A stretch of 61,819 nt of DNA from Chitinophagaceae bacterium T5-Br10_B2g13 (GCA_001564065.1 LKNA01000010.1:1-61819); one strand, 5' to 3'; shown: positions 28,072-37,139, numbered from the stretch's first letter. Notes: generated from the sequence alone by a model not told the origin. Translations and numbers: made by a program.

Positions 28072-31000
28072 ATGGATTTCTCATCTATTTTTGCTGAGCA
28101 CCGACTGCGTAATCGCTTATTTGCACTAATCAGTTTTTTGTACGCATTTGTCATCTACTCGTTAACTGTTGCTCCAACGAACTCCTTCTGGGATCCTTCC
28201 GAGTATATTGCGATTTCACATACACTGCAGATTGCTCACCCACCGGGATCTCCATTCTTTGCAATCTTTGCAAGAGTTGTGTCGATGTTTATTCCGGCTG
28301 AGTATGTTGCCCTCAGTATCAATATGATCAGTGTAACAGCTTCTGCTTTCACAATTATGCTTCTCTATCTGATTGTAGTTCATCTGATTGAAGAGTGGCG
28401 TGGCAGTGCCGACAACATGGATTTCATGGATCAAATAGGGTTATACGGCGGCGGACTCTTTGCTGCACTTACATTTACAGTTACTCACACCCAGTGGTTT
28501 AATGCTGTTGAGGCAGAAATGTACGCTTCATCCATGTTTTTTACTGCACTGGTGGTTTGGATGGCCCTACGCTGGTCGGCGAACCACGATCGCCCCTATT
28601 CTGAAAGATGGTTGATCTTAATTGCCTATATGTTCGGGATCGGTATCGGGGTTCACCTGCTTAACCTTCTCGCTCTCTTTTTTGTGGCAATGATTATCTA
28701 TTTCAAAAAAAGAGAGTTTACCATTCCATCCTTTTTGGCGATGGCCGGAATTTCTGTTGCAGGGTTTCTTGCAATTTACCCGGTTACAATTATTCATCTT
28801 CCCAATGTTGCCGGGCGAATCGGAAATGTTACTTATGGCCTGATCGGTCCTATGACATTTATTATCCTGATTGTTGCAGCTGTCACATTTGGAATCTACT
28901 ACACCCATAAAAAGGGATACCGGATTGCAAACATGGTACTTGTGGCCTATGCTATGATTATCATCGGGTACTCAAGCTATGCACTGGTCATGATTCGTTC
29001 GCAGGCAGAACCGCCAATTGATCAAAATGATCCCTCAGAAGTGCAGGCTTTCGTTAACTATTTGAACCGCGATCAGTATGGTACAGCACCACTGCTGAGA
29101 GGAAATACATTTGATAACCGGACACAAAGTATCGACCGGTCTACCGAAACGCTATTCCCCCGTCGCCACTCCAACCAGCCGCATCACCTGGATTACTACG
29201 GAAATTTTAATTCCGATTTAGCCTACTTATGGCAGTATCAAGTTAATCACATGTATCTTCGATACTTGAACTGGAACTACATCGGACGGGAGGCCGATAT
29301 CCAGGATACGGGCTGGTTCTCCGGATTTTCTGATACCCGTCATCATCAAAATCCGGCCAATACTCCTTATTTCTATCTGCCGTTTCTATTTGGGCTGTTT
29401 GGAATATTATATCACTTTAAAAATGACTGGAAGCGGGCCTTTTCTGTCTCGGCTCTCTTTTTCCTAACGGGACTGGCCATTATTTTCTACCTCAATCAGA
29501 CACCCTTCGAACCCCGGGAGCGCGATTACGCCTATGTGGGATCATTTTTTGCCTATGCGATCTGGGTAGGGATTGGGCTCACCGGAATCATGGAGTTAGT
29601 CAAACAGTTTGTAGGCAGTAACAAAGCCGTCTCTTACGGTGTTATGGCACTCTCTTTTGCAGCCGTTCCCTTCTGGATGCTCCATCAAAACTGGGAAAGT
29701 CACGACAGAAGTGACAACTATGTACCACGAGACTACGCCTACAACCTGCTCAACTCTGTTGAAAAGAACGCCATCTTGTTCACCAATGGTGATAACGACA
29801 CCTTCCCGCTCTGGTATCTGCAGGAGGTAGAGGGAATTCGTACAGATGTACGGGTAGTTAATCTGAGCTTGTTAAATACAGAATGGTACATAAAGCAGCT
29901 GCGCGACCGACAAACGCATGAAGCATTACCGCTTCCAATTTCTCTTACTGATGAGGAAATTGATAGAATGACGTCGCAGCTTGAACTTCATAATCCGCAA
30001 GAAATTGTGATTCCCGTAAACAAAGAGCTCTTAAGCACTGTTTTTGGGACCGACCCTCAACAGATCGAAGCTGATCCTGAAGGTTTCGGACAGTTAGTTT
30101 CTGCCGGCAGTGTTGTTGATCAAACACTTTTTTACCAGATGCTGATGGCTACCCCCTTCTCACTTCCGGTTGAAGAGCTGGACGATGAAGTACGCTTCTT
30201 CCTTGAAGGCAGATCTGCCGGGCGTGATCAGCAGGGGAACATGCGGTATTACCTGCAGACCCAGGATCGTATGATTCTGGAACTGCTCCGCCAAAATCAG
30301 TGGCTGAGACCGATCTATTTTGCAAACACTGTATCGAGATCCGGATTGTTGAATCTTGAACCCTACTTTCAGTTCGAAGGAAAAGCATTTCGAGTAATGC
30401 CAATTCGGAGGCAGGCCGGAGCTTTCGGGCATGTGGAACCGGAAGTCCATGCTGATCGTCTGGGACAGTTTCAGTTCAATAACTGGAACTCTCCAACCGT
30501 CTATTTTGATGAAAATGTTCGCAGAATGCTGGGTAATTACCGATATGGATTTACGCAGCTGGCCGACGCTTACCTCGAGAGGAATGACGTTGAAAGTGCT
30601 GCTCATTGGCTCAGGTACGGTGAGGATATGATACCGTTCCGTGATATCGAAAACGACTGGACCGTTGCTTCGCTCTATGCGTTTCGCTATATGCGGGTGG
30701 ATGAGAACGAACGTGCAAATAATCTGGCCGAATTTATAGAGGGCCGGTTACTTCACGAACTCAGGTATGACATGAGGGATCTTGACAGAGTTGAAATCCG
30801 GATGAGCAACGTGGAGGAAGATATGAGAAGAGCTCGGGCACAAGCCAACACCGGAAGAGCCCAATCGCTGAACAGAGAACTTCAACGTCTTTCAAGACAA
30901 CGTGATACTGTAATTGAAGATGTTAGCTTTACGGTGAGCAGACTTTCGATTCTGCAGAATATCTATTTTGAAACAGATCGCACCGAAAAAGCTGAAGAAC

Positions 31001-31101
31001 TTTCGATTGAAGTAAATATTATGACAGAAGGCCGTTTGCCAATACCTCAGGACATTGAGGAGAGCAGACAGCAGATTGAACGATTTGGACTCGGAATCTA
31101 A
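28072..31101 (+). CDS. DUF2723 GT-C-type membrane protein
   Basis: A 1009-aa protein typical of Bacteroidota. The N-terminal half has about 12 membrane helices with the DUF2723 signature SFWDPSEYI followed by HPPGSPFF (about residues 38-63), which recalls protein O-mannosyltransferase-like GT-C enzymes. From about residue 560 it becomes soluble, with FTNGDNDTFPLWYLQ and a helical, Arg/Glu-rich C-terminus (about 880-980). A glycosyl transfer role from a lipid-linked donor is plausible by fold but unproven. Confidence 0.85.
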   Translation: MDFSSIFAEHRLRNRLFALISFLYAFVIYSLTVAPTNSFWDPSEYIAISHTLQIAHPPGSPFFAIFARVVSMFIPAEYVALSINMISVTASAFTIMLLYLIVVHLIEEWRGSADNMDFMDQIGLYGGGLFAALTFTVTHTQWFNAVEAEMYASSMFFTALVVWMALRWSANHDRPYSERWLILIAYMFGIGIGVHLLNLLALFFVAMIIYFKKREFTIPSFLAMAGISVAGFLAIYPVTIIHLPNVAGRIGNVTYGLIGPMTFIILIVAAVTFGIYYTHKKGYRIANMVLVAYAMIIIGYSSYALVMIRSQAEPPIDQNDPSEVQAFVNYLNRDQYGTAPLLRGNTFDNRTQSIDRSTETLFPRRHSNQPHHLDYYGNFNSDLAYLWQYQVNHMYLRYLNWNYIGREADIQDTGWFSGFSDTRHHQNPANTPYFYLPFLFGLFGILYHFKNDWKRAFSVSALFFLTGLAIIFYLNQTPFEPRERDYAYVGSFFAYAIWVGIGLTGIMELVKQFVGSNKAVSYGVMALSFAAVPFWMLHQNWESHDRSDNYVPRDYAYNLLNSVEKNAILFTNGDNDTFPLWYLQEVEGIRTDVRVVNLSLLNTEWYIKQLRDRQTHEALPLPISLTDEEIDRMTSQLELHNPQEIVIPVNKELLSTVFGTDPQQIEADPEGFGQLVSAGSVVDQTLFYQMLMATPFSLPVEELDDEVRFFLEGRSAGRDQQGNMRYYLQTQDRMILELLRQNQWLRPIYFANTVSRSGLLNLEPYFQFEGKAFRVMPIRRQAGAFGHVEPEVHADRLGQFQFNNWNSPTVYFDENVRRMLGNYRYGFTQLADAYLERNDVESAAHWLRYGEDMIPFRDIENDWTVASLYAFRYMRVDENERANNLAEFIEGRLLHELRYDMRDLDRVEIRMSNVEEDMRRARAQANTGRAQSLNRELQRLSRQRDTVIEDVSFTVSRLSILQNIYFETDRTEKAEELSIEVNIMTEGRLPIPQDIEESRQQIERFGLGI

Positions 31102-31185
31102 ATTCAATCAAAATAAACCGCTTATTTAATCTTAGGCAACCAGATTGTATATTGATGGAAGCCAACGAAGACATATTGCTGAATT

Positions 31186-31653
31186 ATGATCCATGAATTT
31201 ACAAAAGAGAATATCACAGCCATCGGAGAAATCCTGAATGCAAAGCCCAAACCATTGGGAGACGATGTTTTCAGGTTCGAGGTGATCAACAAAGAAGCCG
31301 GAAATAAACTGGCTCTCGAAATACATCTCGGGCTTCAGGTGGAAGAGGAACACATGAACATGGTGTCTGTCTACTCGGGCAGTACTTTTCTTCAGCTCCA
31401 CAACTGTACGGCGTTTATTGCCAGCGATATTTTGAAGCAGGTTACCTTTTTTGGTAAAAACGGAACCAACACTACCGGGCTGATTGTAGAAGAGAGTGCG
31501 GGCTGCAGCATGTATGCAAACGTTAACGAAGCCGTTTTGAAAGGTGATTTCACCAAACTCCCTGAAGACTTGATGATGTGCGGCGTGGCTATGTCGCTGA
31601 CCGATACCGCCGATCTGGATAACTTCTCCTTTGATGATGACGAACTTTCCTGA
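31186..31653 (+). CDS. Unrecognised 155-aa cytoplasmic protein
   Basis: I do not recognise a family. The protein has no signal peptide or membrane helix, is acidic at its C-terminus (FSFDDDELS), and alternates strands and helices; the central part (VYSGSTFLQLHNCTAFIASD) suggests a compact alpha/beta fold. Its last 20 bases overlap the start of ybeY, so the two are almost certainly cotranscribed and translationally linked. Confidence 0.7.
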   Translation: MIHEFTKENITAIGEILNAKPKPLGDDVFRFEVINKEAGNKLALEIHLGLQVEEEHMNMVSVYSGSTFLQLHNCTAFIASDILKQVTFFGKNGTNTTGLIVEESAGCSMYANVNEAVLKGDFTKLPEDLMMCGVAMSLTDTADLDNFSFDDDELS

Positions 31654-32104
31654 CATCCCGTCCGAACCTGAGAACAAACTGATTATCAATAATGAGTCGG
31701 GAGAAAGTGTGCCTGTTGAGGAGCAGGAGCTACTGAAACTGATCGGGATTACTGAAAAGAACGAGGGAGTACTCTATAAAGAGATTGAGTTGGTTTATGT
31801 TGATGAGGACGAAATCGTCCGGATCAATCACGAATTCCTCGATCGCGACTACGTTACCGATATTATTACCTTCAGATATGATGAAGAGAATGACCGGGCT
31901 ATTGAAGGTACACTCTACTGCTGTGCTCCCCGCATTGCCGAACAGAGCGCAGAGTTTGATGACAATGTAAAAACTGAATTCCTTCGCGTTTTCGTACACG
32001 GCTTGATTCATCTGGCCGGACACAACGATCAGACACCCAAAGAGAAGAAACTGATGACTAAACTTGAGAACCAATACCTGGAAGCGCTCAATAAGTCACT
32101 GTGA
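31634..32104 (+). CDS. ybeY: Endoribonuclease YbeY
   Basis: Zinc-dependent RNase acting in 16S rRNA 3'-end maturation and ribosome quality control. The metal motif appears as HGLIHLAGHND. The first two histidines are conserved and the third ligand position is Asp, not the His of the Escherichia coli enzyme; I recall the same change in Bacteroidota YbeY. The ATG at 31634 (with another at 31637) is preferred to the TTG at 31631. Length about 156 aa. The stop overlaps the GTG of the next gene (GTGA). Confidence 0.92.
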   Translation: MMTNFPDIPSEPENKLIINNESGESVPVEEQELLKLIGITEKNEGVLYKEIELVYVDEDEIVRINHEFLDRDYVTDIITFRYDEENDRAIEGTLYCCAPRIAEQSAEFDDNVKTEFLRVFVHGLIHLAGHNDQTPKEKKLMTKLENQYLEALNKSL

Positions 32105-33465
32105 GTGCCGGCTCTATCTATACCCTCCTGATTGTTGAATCTCCGGTCATTGCGCGGATTGTTCAGCGTTATGCTCCCTCCTCCGTCTATGTGATGTCTA
32201 CTAACGGCTACGCATGGAAACCGGTTTACGATCCAAAAAAACATCAGTTAAAAGCTATCGCTGATCCCGATCAGATTGGTTTTCGAAAAGAGCTGAAGCA
32301 GCAGGCCGGCTGGGCAGGTAACATAATTATCGCAACAGATCCCGATCCGTCCGGTGATTTCATAGCCTGGTCACTCTGTAAATTTCTGAAGGATCCGTCT
32401 GTAAAACGCTCCTACATCCAGCACCTTGGTAAACGGGGTATCGAACGGCTTATCAGTACAGCTGAAGTGATACAGCCCAATTTAATGGAACAGAGGCTAA
32501 AGAATCGATCTTTAATCCGTCATCTATGGAAACAGAACGGGAATCGTCCGTCAATGGAAGTTGCCGCACTGGCCTCGATCTTTTCCGATTACTTTAAATA
32601 TCAAAATTTTCGGGATCAATCCGGGCAGCTCTGGAGATCAAACAGACCTATAAGATGTAATCCTGATGAGTGGATTCCGCTTAAGGATCGGGTTAATGAG
32701 ATGGAATATCACACCCATGATCCCCTCTCCACGTTCGATCTGCTGCAACTGGCGATTGAGAATGAGATCTTCGCCTCTCTGGAAAATGCCCAGAATACAC
32801 TACAGCAACTTTTTACGCACACTCTCGATTACAGTGAAGACCCTCTGATCAGCTATCCGCGAACAGCTGCAAACTCTTTTTTCAGCGAAACCTGGAGTGA
32901 ACTGCAAAAACAGTTTTTTAAAGTGCAGGCTGAAGGGGAATTTAAACCGATGTTCATCAGAAATATAACCGGTACCGATGTTGCACACGAAAGCATCTAT
33001 CCGCTGGATCTGACTCTCACGCCCACAAAAGTGTCCGGAGAGCTCCTGAGTACTTTGCGTGACCTCTATTCGGTCATCTACAATCAAACCGTGAAGGCCA
33101 TCTCAGTACCTAAAGAGAAATTCAACGCCTACCAATCACCATTTCACCCGGACATCCACTTTTATTGCCCCGATTCAGACTCAGACTCTCCATCAGCAGA
33201 ACTGATGCCTGTAAGAACCATTGCTGAAACAGGTTCTATTTTAAACCAATTGGGTGTACAGTCAGCTTCATCCTTTGGTAAGAAAATGGATCAACGGCAA
33301 AATCAGAACTACCTGAAAATTGATGGCCGTTTTGTAAAACCCGGCAAGTATCTGACACCCTATCTGAATAACGGACCGGTGTATGCAGAGGAAATCAGTA
33401 CATTAAATAAGCTTTCAGAAAATGCTGATTTAACGGCTGAAACTATCCATGCTTCTCTCTCGTGA
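32101..33465 (+). CDS. Reduced, divergent type IA topoisomerase-like protein
   Basis: The 454-aa product has a TOPRIM-type start (LLIVESPVIARIV with E13), a second TOPRIM motif ATDPDPSGDFIAW, a catalytic-type YPRT (Y252, R254) and an AHESIYP stretch (H296) where TopA has its active-site HEAIRP. In TopA the metal triad reads DxDRE; here it is D80, D82 and S84, with Pro for Arg, so metal chemistry may be altered. There are no zinc fingers and the C-terminal part is short (about 100 aa). It starts at GTG, overlapping the ybeY stop. Best read as a TopA paralogue, active or regulatory. Confidence 0.78.
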   Translation: MSAGSIYTLLIVESPVIARIVQRYAPSSVYVMSTNGYAWKPVYDPKKHQLKAIADPDQIGFRKELKQQAGWAGNIIIATDPDPSGDFIAWSLCKFLKDPSVKRSYIQHLGKRGIERLISTAEVIQPNLMEQRLKNRSLIRHLWKQNGNRPSMEVAALASIFSDYFKYQNFRDQSGQLWRSNRPIRCNPDEWIPLKDRVNEMEYHTHDPLSTFDLLQLAIENEIFASLENAQNTLQQLFTHTLDYSEDPLISYPRTAANSFFSETWSELQKQFFKVQAEGEFKPMFIRNITGTDVAHESIYPLDLTLTPTKVSGELLSTLRDLYSVIYNQTVKAISVPKEKFNAYQSPFHPDIHFYCPDSDSDSPSAELMPVRTIAETGSILNQLGVQSASSFGKKMDQRQNQNYLKIDGRFVKPGKYLTPYLNNGPVYAEEISTLNKLSENADLTAETIHASLS

Positions 33466-33518
33466 AAGCATAGTAGTATAGTAAGGCGCTCTACCCTATT
33501 TTGAATGGTTGAATAACT

Positions 33519-34637
33519 ATGAGTACAGAAAAATATCATAATATGGACGGTGTGAAACCGGAACAGAAGACGAGTGACTTTAGATCTATACTGTCACGTC
33601 ACATCACACTTGATTTACCCGATACAGATCAAAAAGAAACAGAAGAACCGCCAAAACTCAACAGACCGGTAAAACTGTTGCTTTTTTTAAAGCCCATTCC
33701 CTATCTGCTCATTCTGCTATTCATATTCTCATTTTACTGGGATTTCCCAAACAGCTCGTTCCATCTTTTCGGGTATGAATTTGCACTAGCCGGACTTCTT
33801 CGGATTATCAGCGTGAGCGGAATGATTGGATTTCTTACCAACTGGATTGCAATCACCATGCTATTTCGCCCCCTAAACCGACGACCTCTGCTGGGGCAAG
33901 GCTTGATTCCCGCTCAGAAGGAGCGCATTGCCTGGAGGCTCTCTACCGCCGTTGCCGAGGACCTAATAAACCCTGAGCTCATCAAGTCAAAGATTGAAGA
34001 ATCAAATGTTGTAAAAAACTATCGGTCACAGCTCCAGGAAAGTCTGCTCTCGTCTGTTGAGAAAGAAGCCTTTCGGCAAGAGTTTAAGGAGTGGATTGTA
34101 GATTATGTTCACTCCGTTGTACATGATAAATCGTTCAGAGAAAAGGTCAGTTTCTATCTGGCCAAAGAGATCGAAACCGGCCTGAAAGAGAAACCCATTG
34201 AACGCACGGCACTGAAAACATACACCCTTTTGAAGGGACAAACGTTGCAAAATTTGATTGAAGAATCGGTGGTGGATTTGCCCATAACGGTAGAGCGAAA
34301 CTTCGGTTTTATCGATGAATTTTTTGATGATCTACCGGCCAATATTGAGGGAGCTTCCGATGAGTTCGACCGGCTGATTACAGAGCTTATTTACAAGCTG
34401 GTTAACCGGCTCGACATTCAGAAATTTGTTGAGAATAATCTTCGCCAATATGACGAAGAACGATTGGAGCGAATGATCAAAAATGCCACCAATGAACAAC
34501 TCAAAACCATTCAGTATTTAGGAGCTGTTTTAGGGCTCATTGGCGGCTTTGTTATATGGGAACCGGTGCTCAGCCTAACTTTTTTAACCCTGTTTGGAGC
34601 CACTGTCTATCTGGCAGACCGGGCTCTGTATCAGTAA
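33519..34637 (+). CDS. DUF445 membrane protein
   Basis: A 372-aa protein with two N-terminal membrane helices (about residues 58-75 and 88-110) and the DUF445 hallmark GFLTNWIAITMLFRP (about 107-121). A long helical soluble region follows, and a membrane hairpin closes the C-terminus (about 335-370). The family is widespread and of unknown function. The N-terminal 50 residues are polar and likely disordered. Follows the topoisomerase-like gene by 53 bases. Confidence 0.85.
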   Translation: MSTEKYHNMDGVKPEQKTSDFRSILSRHITLDLPDTDQKETEEPPKLNRPVKLLLFLKPIPYLLILLFIFSFYWDFPNSSFHLFGYEFALAGLLRIISVSGMIGFLTNWIAITMLFRPLNRRPLLGQGLIPAQKERIAWRLSTAVAEDLINPELIKSKIEESNVVKNYRSQLQESLLSSVEKEAFRQEFKEWIVDYVHSVVHDKSFREKVSFYLAKEIETGLKEKPIERTALKTYTLLKGQTLQNLIEESVVDLPITVERNFGFIDEFFDDLPANIEGASDEFDRLITELIYKLVNRLDIQKFVENNLRQYDEERLERMIKNATNEQLKTIQYLGAVLGLIGGFVIWEPVLSLTFLTLFGATVYLADRALYQ

Positions 34638-34679
34638 GAATCGGTATTAAATTATTTATATATAGATGAATCTAATTTA

Positions 34680-34740
34680 TTGCTGTACAGTATTTTAAAT
34701 TTTTATAAATAGATTATTTATAAATACTATTTCACAGCAA
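34680..34740. repeat. 61-base imperfect inverted repeat
   Basis: TTGCTGT at the left end pairs with ACAGCAA at the right end, and further in AGTATTT pairs with AAATACT. The AT-rich centre holds another symmetric pair (TTATAAAT / ATTTATAA). It starts 43 bases after the DUF445 stop. It lacks a GC-rich stem and a T tail, so it is not a standard terminator; a miniature element or regulatory cruciform is possible. Confidence 0.5.
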
Positions 34741-34883
34741 GAAACTTTACAAATCTCACTTTCTTCCCAACGAGCCCTTATGATCACTTAATTAATTTAA
34801 GTCAGCGGGGTTTTCGAAGAAATGCTCTCTTTTTTTCATTTATTAATTCAAATTCCGGGTATAGTTCAACAACTTCTCCCAAT

Positions 34884-34917
34884 AAAAAAAGGGAACCGGC
34901 CAATGCCGATCCCCCCT
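34884..34917 (-). terminator. Terminator of the polyamine operon
   Basis: Read on the minus strand: AAGGGGGGATCGGC, loop ATTG, GCCGGTTCCC, then a run of seven T. The stem pairs GGG with CCC and CGGC with GCCG around small internal mismatches. It lies about 60 bases after the speE stop. The A and T runs on both sides would let it work in both directions, also closing the DUF445 transcript. Confidence 0.85.
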
Positions 34918-34977
34918 TCTTTTTCAAGATAATTTTTGAGTGATTTACACTAAGTAACGAGCATCAATCATCTCTGT

Positions 34978-35826
34978 TTACTCCACAATTTTCTTTACAA
35001 AATTGGGCAGTGCAAACGCCCCGAAGTGCACCTCTTCATTGTAGTAGTTGAGCGACTCCAAGAGCTCGGGGTTTGACCGAATTCGTTTCGTCACTTCGGA
35101 ACTCAGTGGGTCCTCCCCCTTGGTGGCGCAAGCCATCGACCACATACCCGCCGGGTAGAGCGGAATGTAGCTCAGATACATCTTGGAAACTTCAAAAAGT
35201 TCGTCCAAAGCTCTGAACACTTTCTTCATACTCGGGTAGTATGACTCCACCCACGGACTCTCAGTCTGAGCTGTAAGAACTCCATCATCATTCAGAGCAT
35301 CCAGGCAGAATTGATAAAAGTCTTTTTCGAACAGACCTTCCGCCGGCCCAACCGGATCCGAGCCGTCAATAATGATTACGTCGTAAGGATCCTTCACATT
35401 TTTGACGAATGCGATACCGTCTTCATAGAGGACGTTCAGTTTTGGATTCTCAAAATCACCCACACCCGCAAAATAGAGCTTAGAAGCCTCAACCACGGTT
35501 TGGTCGATCTCAACCATGTCTACATGCTCCACGGAGCTGTGCTTCAACACCTCGCGTGCTGTGCCGCCATCCCCGCCTCCAATGATCAGCACTCTTTTAG
35601 GGTTTGGATGGGTAAACATCGCTACATGGGAAATCATCTCGTGATAGACGAATTCGTCACGCTCACTCAGCATCACCATCCCGTCGATGGTCATCAGGTT
35701 GCCCCAGGTGTCGGTCTCGTAAACCTCAACCAGCTGATATTCCGACTGTTTGGCAAATAAGAGCTTCTTCAGGCCAATCGTCAGACCGGTTTGCTCATTG
35801 TAGTACTCGTTGTATTGTAAAGGCAT
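34978..35826 (-). CDS. speE: Polyamine aminopropyltransferase (spermidine synthase family)
   Basis: Transfers an aminopropyl group from decarboxylated S-adenosylmethionine to a polyamine acceptor. The dcAdoMet site GGGDGGTAREVLKH (about residues 82-95) and the acceptor-site DGSDPVGPAEGLF (about 154-166) are intact in 282 aa. In this cluster the acceptor may be agmatine, not putrescine, because arginine decarboxylase is encoded next door and ornithine decarboxylase is not. Sequence alone does not settle the acceptor. Confidence 0.93.
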   Translation of the reverse strand: MPLQYNEYYNEQTGLTIGLKKLLFAKQSEYQLVEVYETDTWGNLMTIDGMVMLSERDEFVYHEMISHVAMFTHPNPKRVLIIGGGDGGTAREVLKHSSVEHVDMVEIDQTVVEASKLYFAGVGDFENPKLNVLYEDGIAFVKNVKDPYDVIIIDGSDPVGPAEGLFEKDFYQFCLDALNDDGVLTAQTESPWVESYYPSMKKVFRALDELFEVSKMYLSYIPLYPAGMWSMACATKGEDPLSSEVTKRIRSNPELLESLNYYNEEVHFGAFALPNFVKKIVE

Positions 35827-35852
35827 TTTATCAATTTTCAGGCTTCAGATTG

Positions 35853-35905
35853 CAGGTAGCAGGCTTCAAGTAGCAGTTAGCAGGTAGCAGGTGGTTATAA
35901 ACCAC
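35853..35905. repeat. Short direct repeats and hairpin between pdaD and speE
   Basis: CAGGTAGCAGG occurs at 35853-35863 and again at 35881-35891, with related TAGCAG pieces between. GTGGTT-ATA-AACCAC at 35891-35905 forms a small hairpin. A partial inverted copy (TACCTGCTACT) lies at 35938-35948. Such low-complexity repeats in a leader of 134 bases could affect coupling of speE to pdaD, but they may be neutral. Confidence 0.5.
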
Positions 35906-35960
35906 AGCATTAATCAACAACTAATCTTACTACACAATACCTGCTACTCAATACTCATGT

Positions 35961-36437
35961 TTACATGTACCAGAGAACAGCCGCGGCAAATACTGATCCG
36001 CACCGCTCCACTTTGTGCTCAATTCCGAGTGATTTAATCTCTTTAAGCTTACGATTACGGTATTCAAATCCATCCACAACCATTTGACGCACAATCTCCT
36101 CTACGTTTGTCAGCGGAGCATGATCTTCAAATTCCATGATCACACCCGGTTCCCGGTCGTCTTCCGGAATTCCCACAGCAATGGCCGCTGAGATAAGCTG
36201 TCCCGGTGTTGTACTGTCGATTGTTGCGTATGCTAACGGAATCAAACCACCTTTGGGTAGTGTGATCTCACTCACATCAACCTGCTCGGCAGCCGGAGGC
36301 AAGATGCTGCTCATACGCATCAGATTGGTATCGCCAACACCGGCATTCAGAAGCGCTTTATCAAATGCGTTGAGTCTGGTTCGGCCTTCGCTGGCACCTC
36401 TAACGAGCGTGTAGATATTTGGAGTTTTTACCATCAT
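35961..36437 (-). CDS. pdaD: Pyruvoyl-dependent arginine decarboxylase
   Basis: Decarboxylates arginine to agmatine using a pyruvoyl group made by self-cleavage. The cleavage site is S43-S44 in RMSSILPP, and the GLIPLAYA-type stretch that follows is characteristic. Length 158 aa matches the family. It lies between speD and speE on the same strand, so arginine, not ornithine, should feed the pathway. Two ATG codons open the gene. Confidence 0.93.
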   Translation of the reverse strand: MMVKTPNIYTLVRGASEGRTRLNAFDKALLNAGVGDTNLMRMSSILPPAAEQVDVSEITLPKGGLIPLAYATIDSTTPGQLISAAIAVGIPEDDREPGVIMEFEDHAPLTNVEEIVRQMVVDGFEYRNRKLKEIKSLGIEHKVERCGSVFAAAVLWYM

Positions 36438-36574
36438 AATAAATCGATGTTTTGAATTAATGTTTTAAAAAAATGGAGCTATAACTTTATCAGGGTTGCG
36501 GGATATAGGCATTCACACCCCAAGCTGAAGAGTTAAAGACTCCTCAGCGCATATACAAATTGAAACGTTTTGAA

Positions 36575-36979
36575 TTAATTGGACTGAAAGTTTTGGTCCG
36601 GCTTGAATAGCAATTTTTGGCCCTCCGGAACTTTAAACATCCCTCTTTTCATCTCCATGCTGGAAACATTTTTCGACTCGAAGTACTCTTTAAGGTGTTC
36701 TTGAATCACCCATGGGTCAATGGTGTCACCGCAGGTAAAGATATCAACGGCCGCGTAGTTATATTCAGGCCATGTATGGATTGCCACGTGAGATTCGGCA
36801 ATTACAACCACCCCGCTGATGCCGTATGGACTGAACTTGTGAAAATTGTGAGATATGATTGTCGCTTTTGATGTCTTAGTCGCTTGTATGAGGGAGTTTT
36901 CGATATATGAGACGTCATTTATTTTGGATTCGTCACAATCGTAAAACTCAACCAGAATTTGTCTGCCAAGTGCTTCCAT
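36575..36979 (-). CDS. speD: S-adenosylmethionine decarboxylase proenzyme, bacterial class 1B
   Basis: Supplies decarboxylated AdoMet for aminopropyl transfer. Self-cleavage between E62 and S63 in AESHVAIHTW forms the pyruvoyl cofactor. H68 and C83 are at the positions known from the Thermotoga enzyme. Length 134 aa is typical. First gene of the speD-pdaD-speE operon, reading away from the divergent E1 gene. A 137-base spacer with a small hairpin (GAGT / ACTC) separates it from pdaD. Confidence 0.95.
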   Translation of the reverse strand: MEALGRQILVEFYDCDESKINDVSYIENSLIQATKTSKATIISHNFHKFSPYGISGVVVIAESHVAIHTWPEYNYAAVDIFTCGDTIDPWVIQEHLKEYFESKNVSSMEMKRGMFKVPEGQKLLFKPDQNFQSN

Positions 36980-37139
36980 TTCACCGTGTATTTTAAATTG
37001 TTAAAAGCTATGTTTTAGATAAATAGTATTTGACAAAGTGTCGTTTTTTCCTGTCCATACGGGTCAGAGTTTTTATTAATCTTTCAGGTTCATATTTGAC
37101 CATCAGTAAACAAATAAATTACACATAAATTTCATATTA

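Larger units (their letters stand above)
34638..34977. other. Convergent intergenic region, DUF445 to speE
   Basis: Holds the inverted repeat at 34680-34740 and the terminator at 34884-34917. The remainder is AT-rich with no protein-like frame on either strand. Confidence 0.65.

Noticed and set aside
31132..31689. 185-aa open frame on the minus strand opposite the unknown gene and ybeY
   Set aside because: The plus-strand frames are supported by ybeY and tight operon spacing; the minus frame has no domain.
31990..32040. Missing third histidine in YbeY as a sign of inactivation
   Set aside because: The Asp at this place recurs, as I recall, in Bacteroidota YbeY, and the rest of the motif is intact, so it is a lineage variant.
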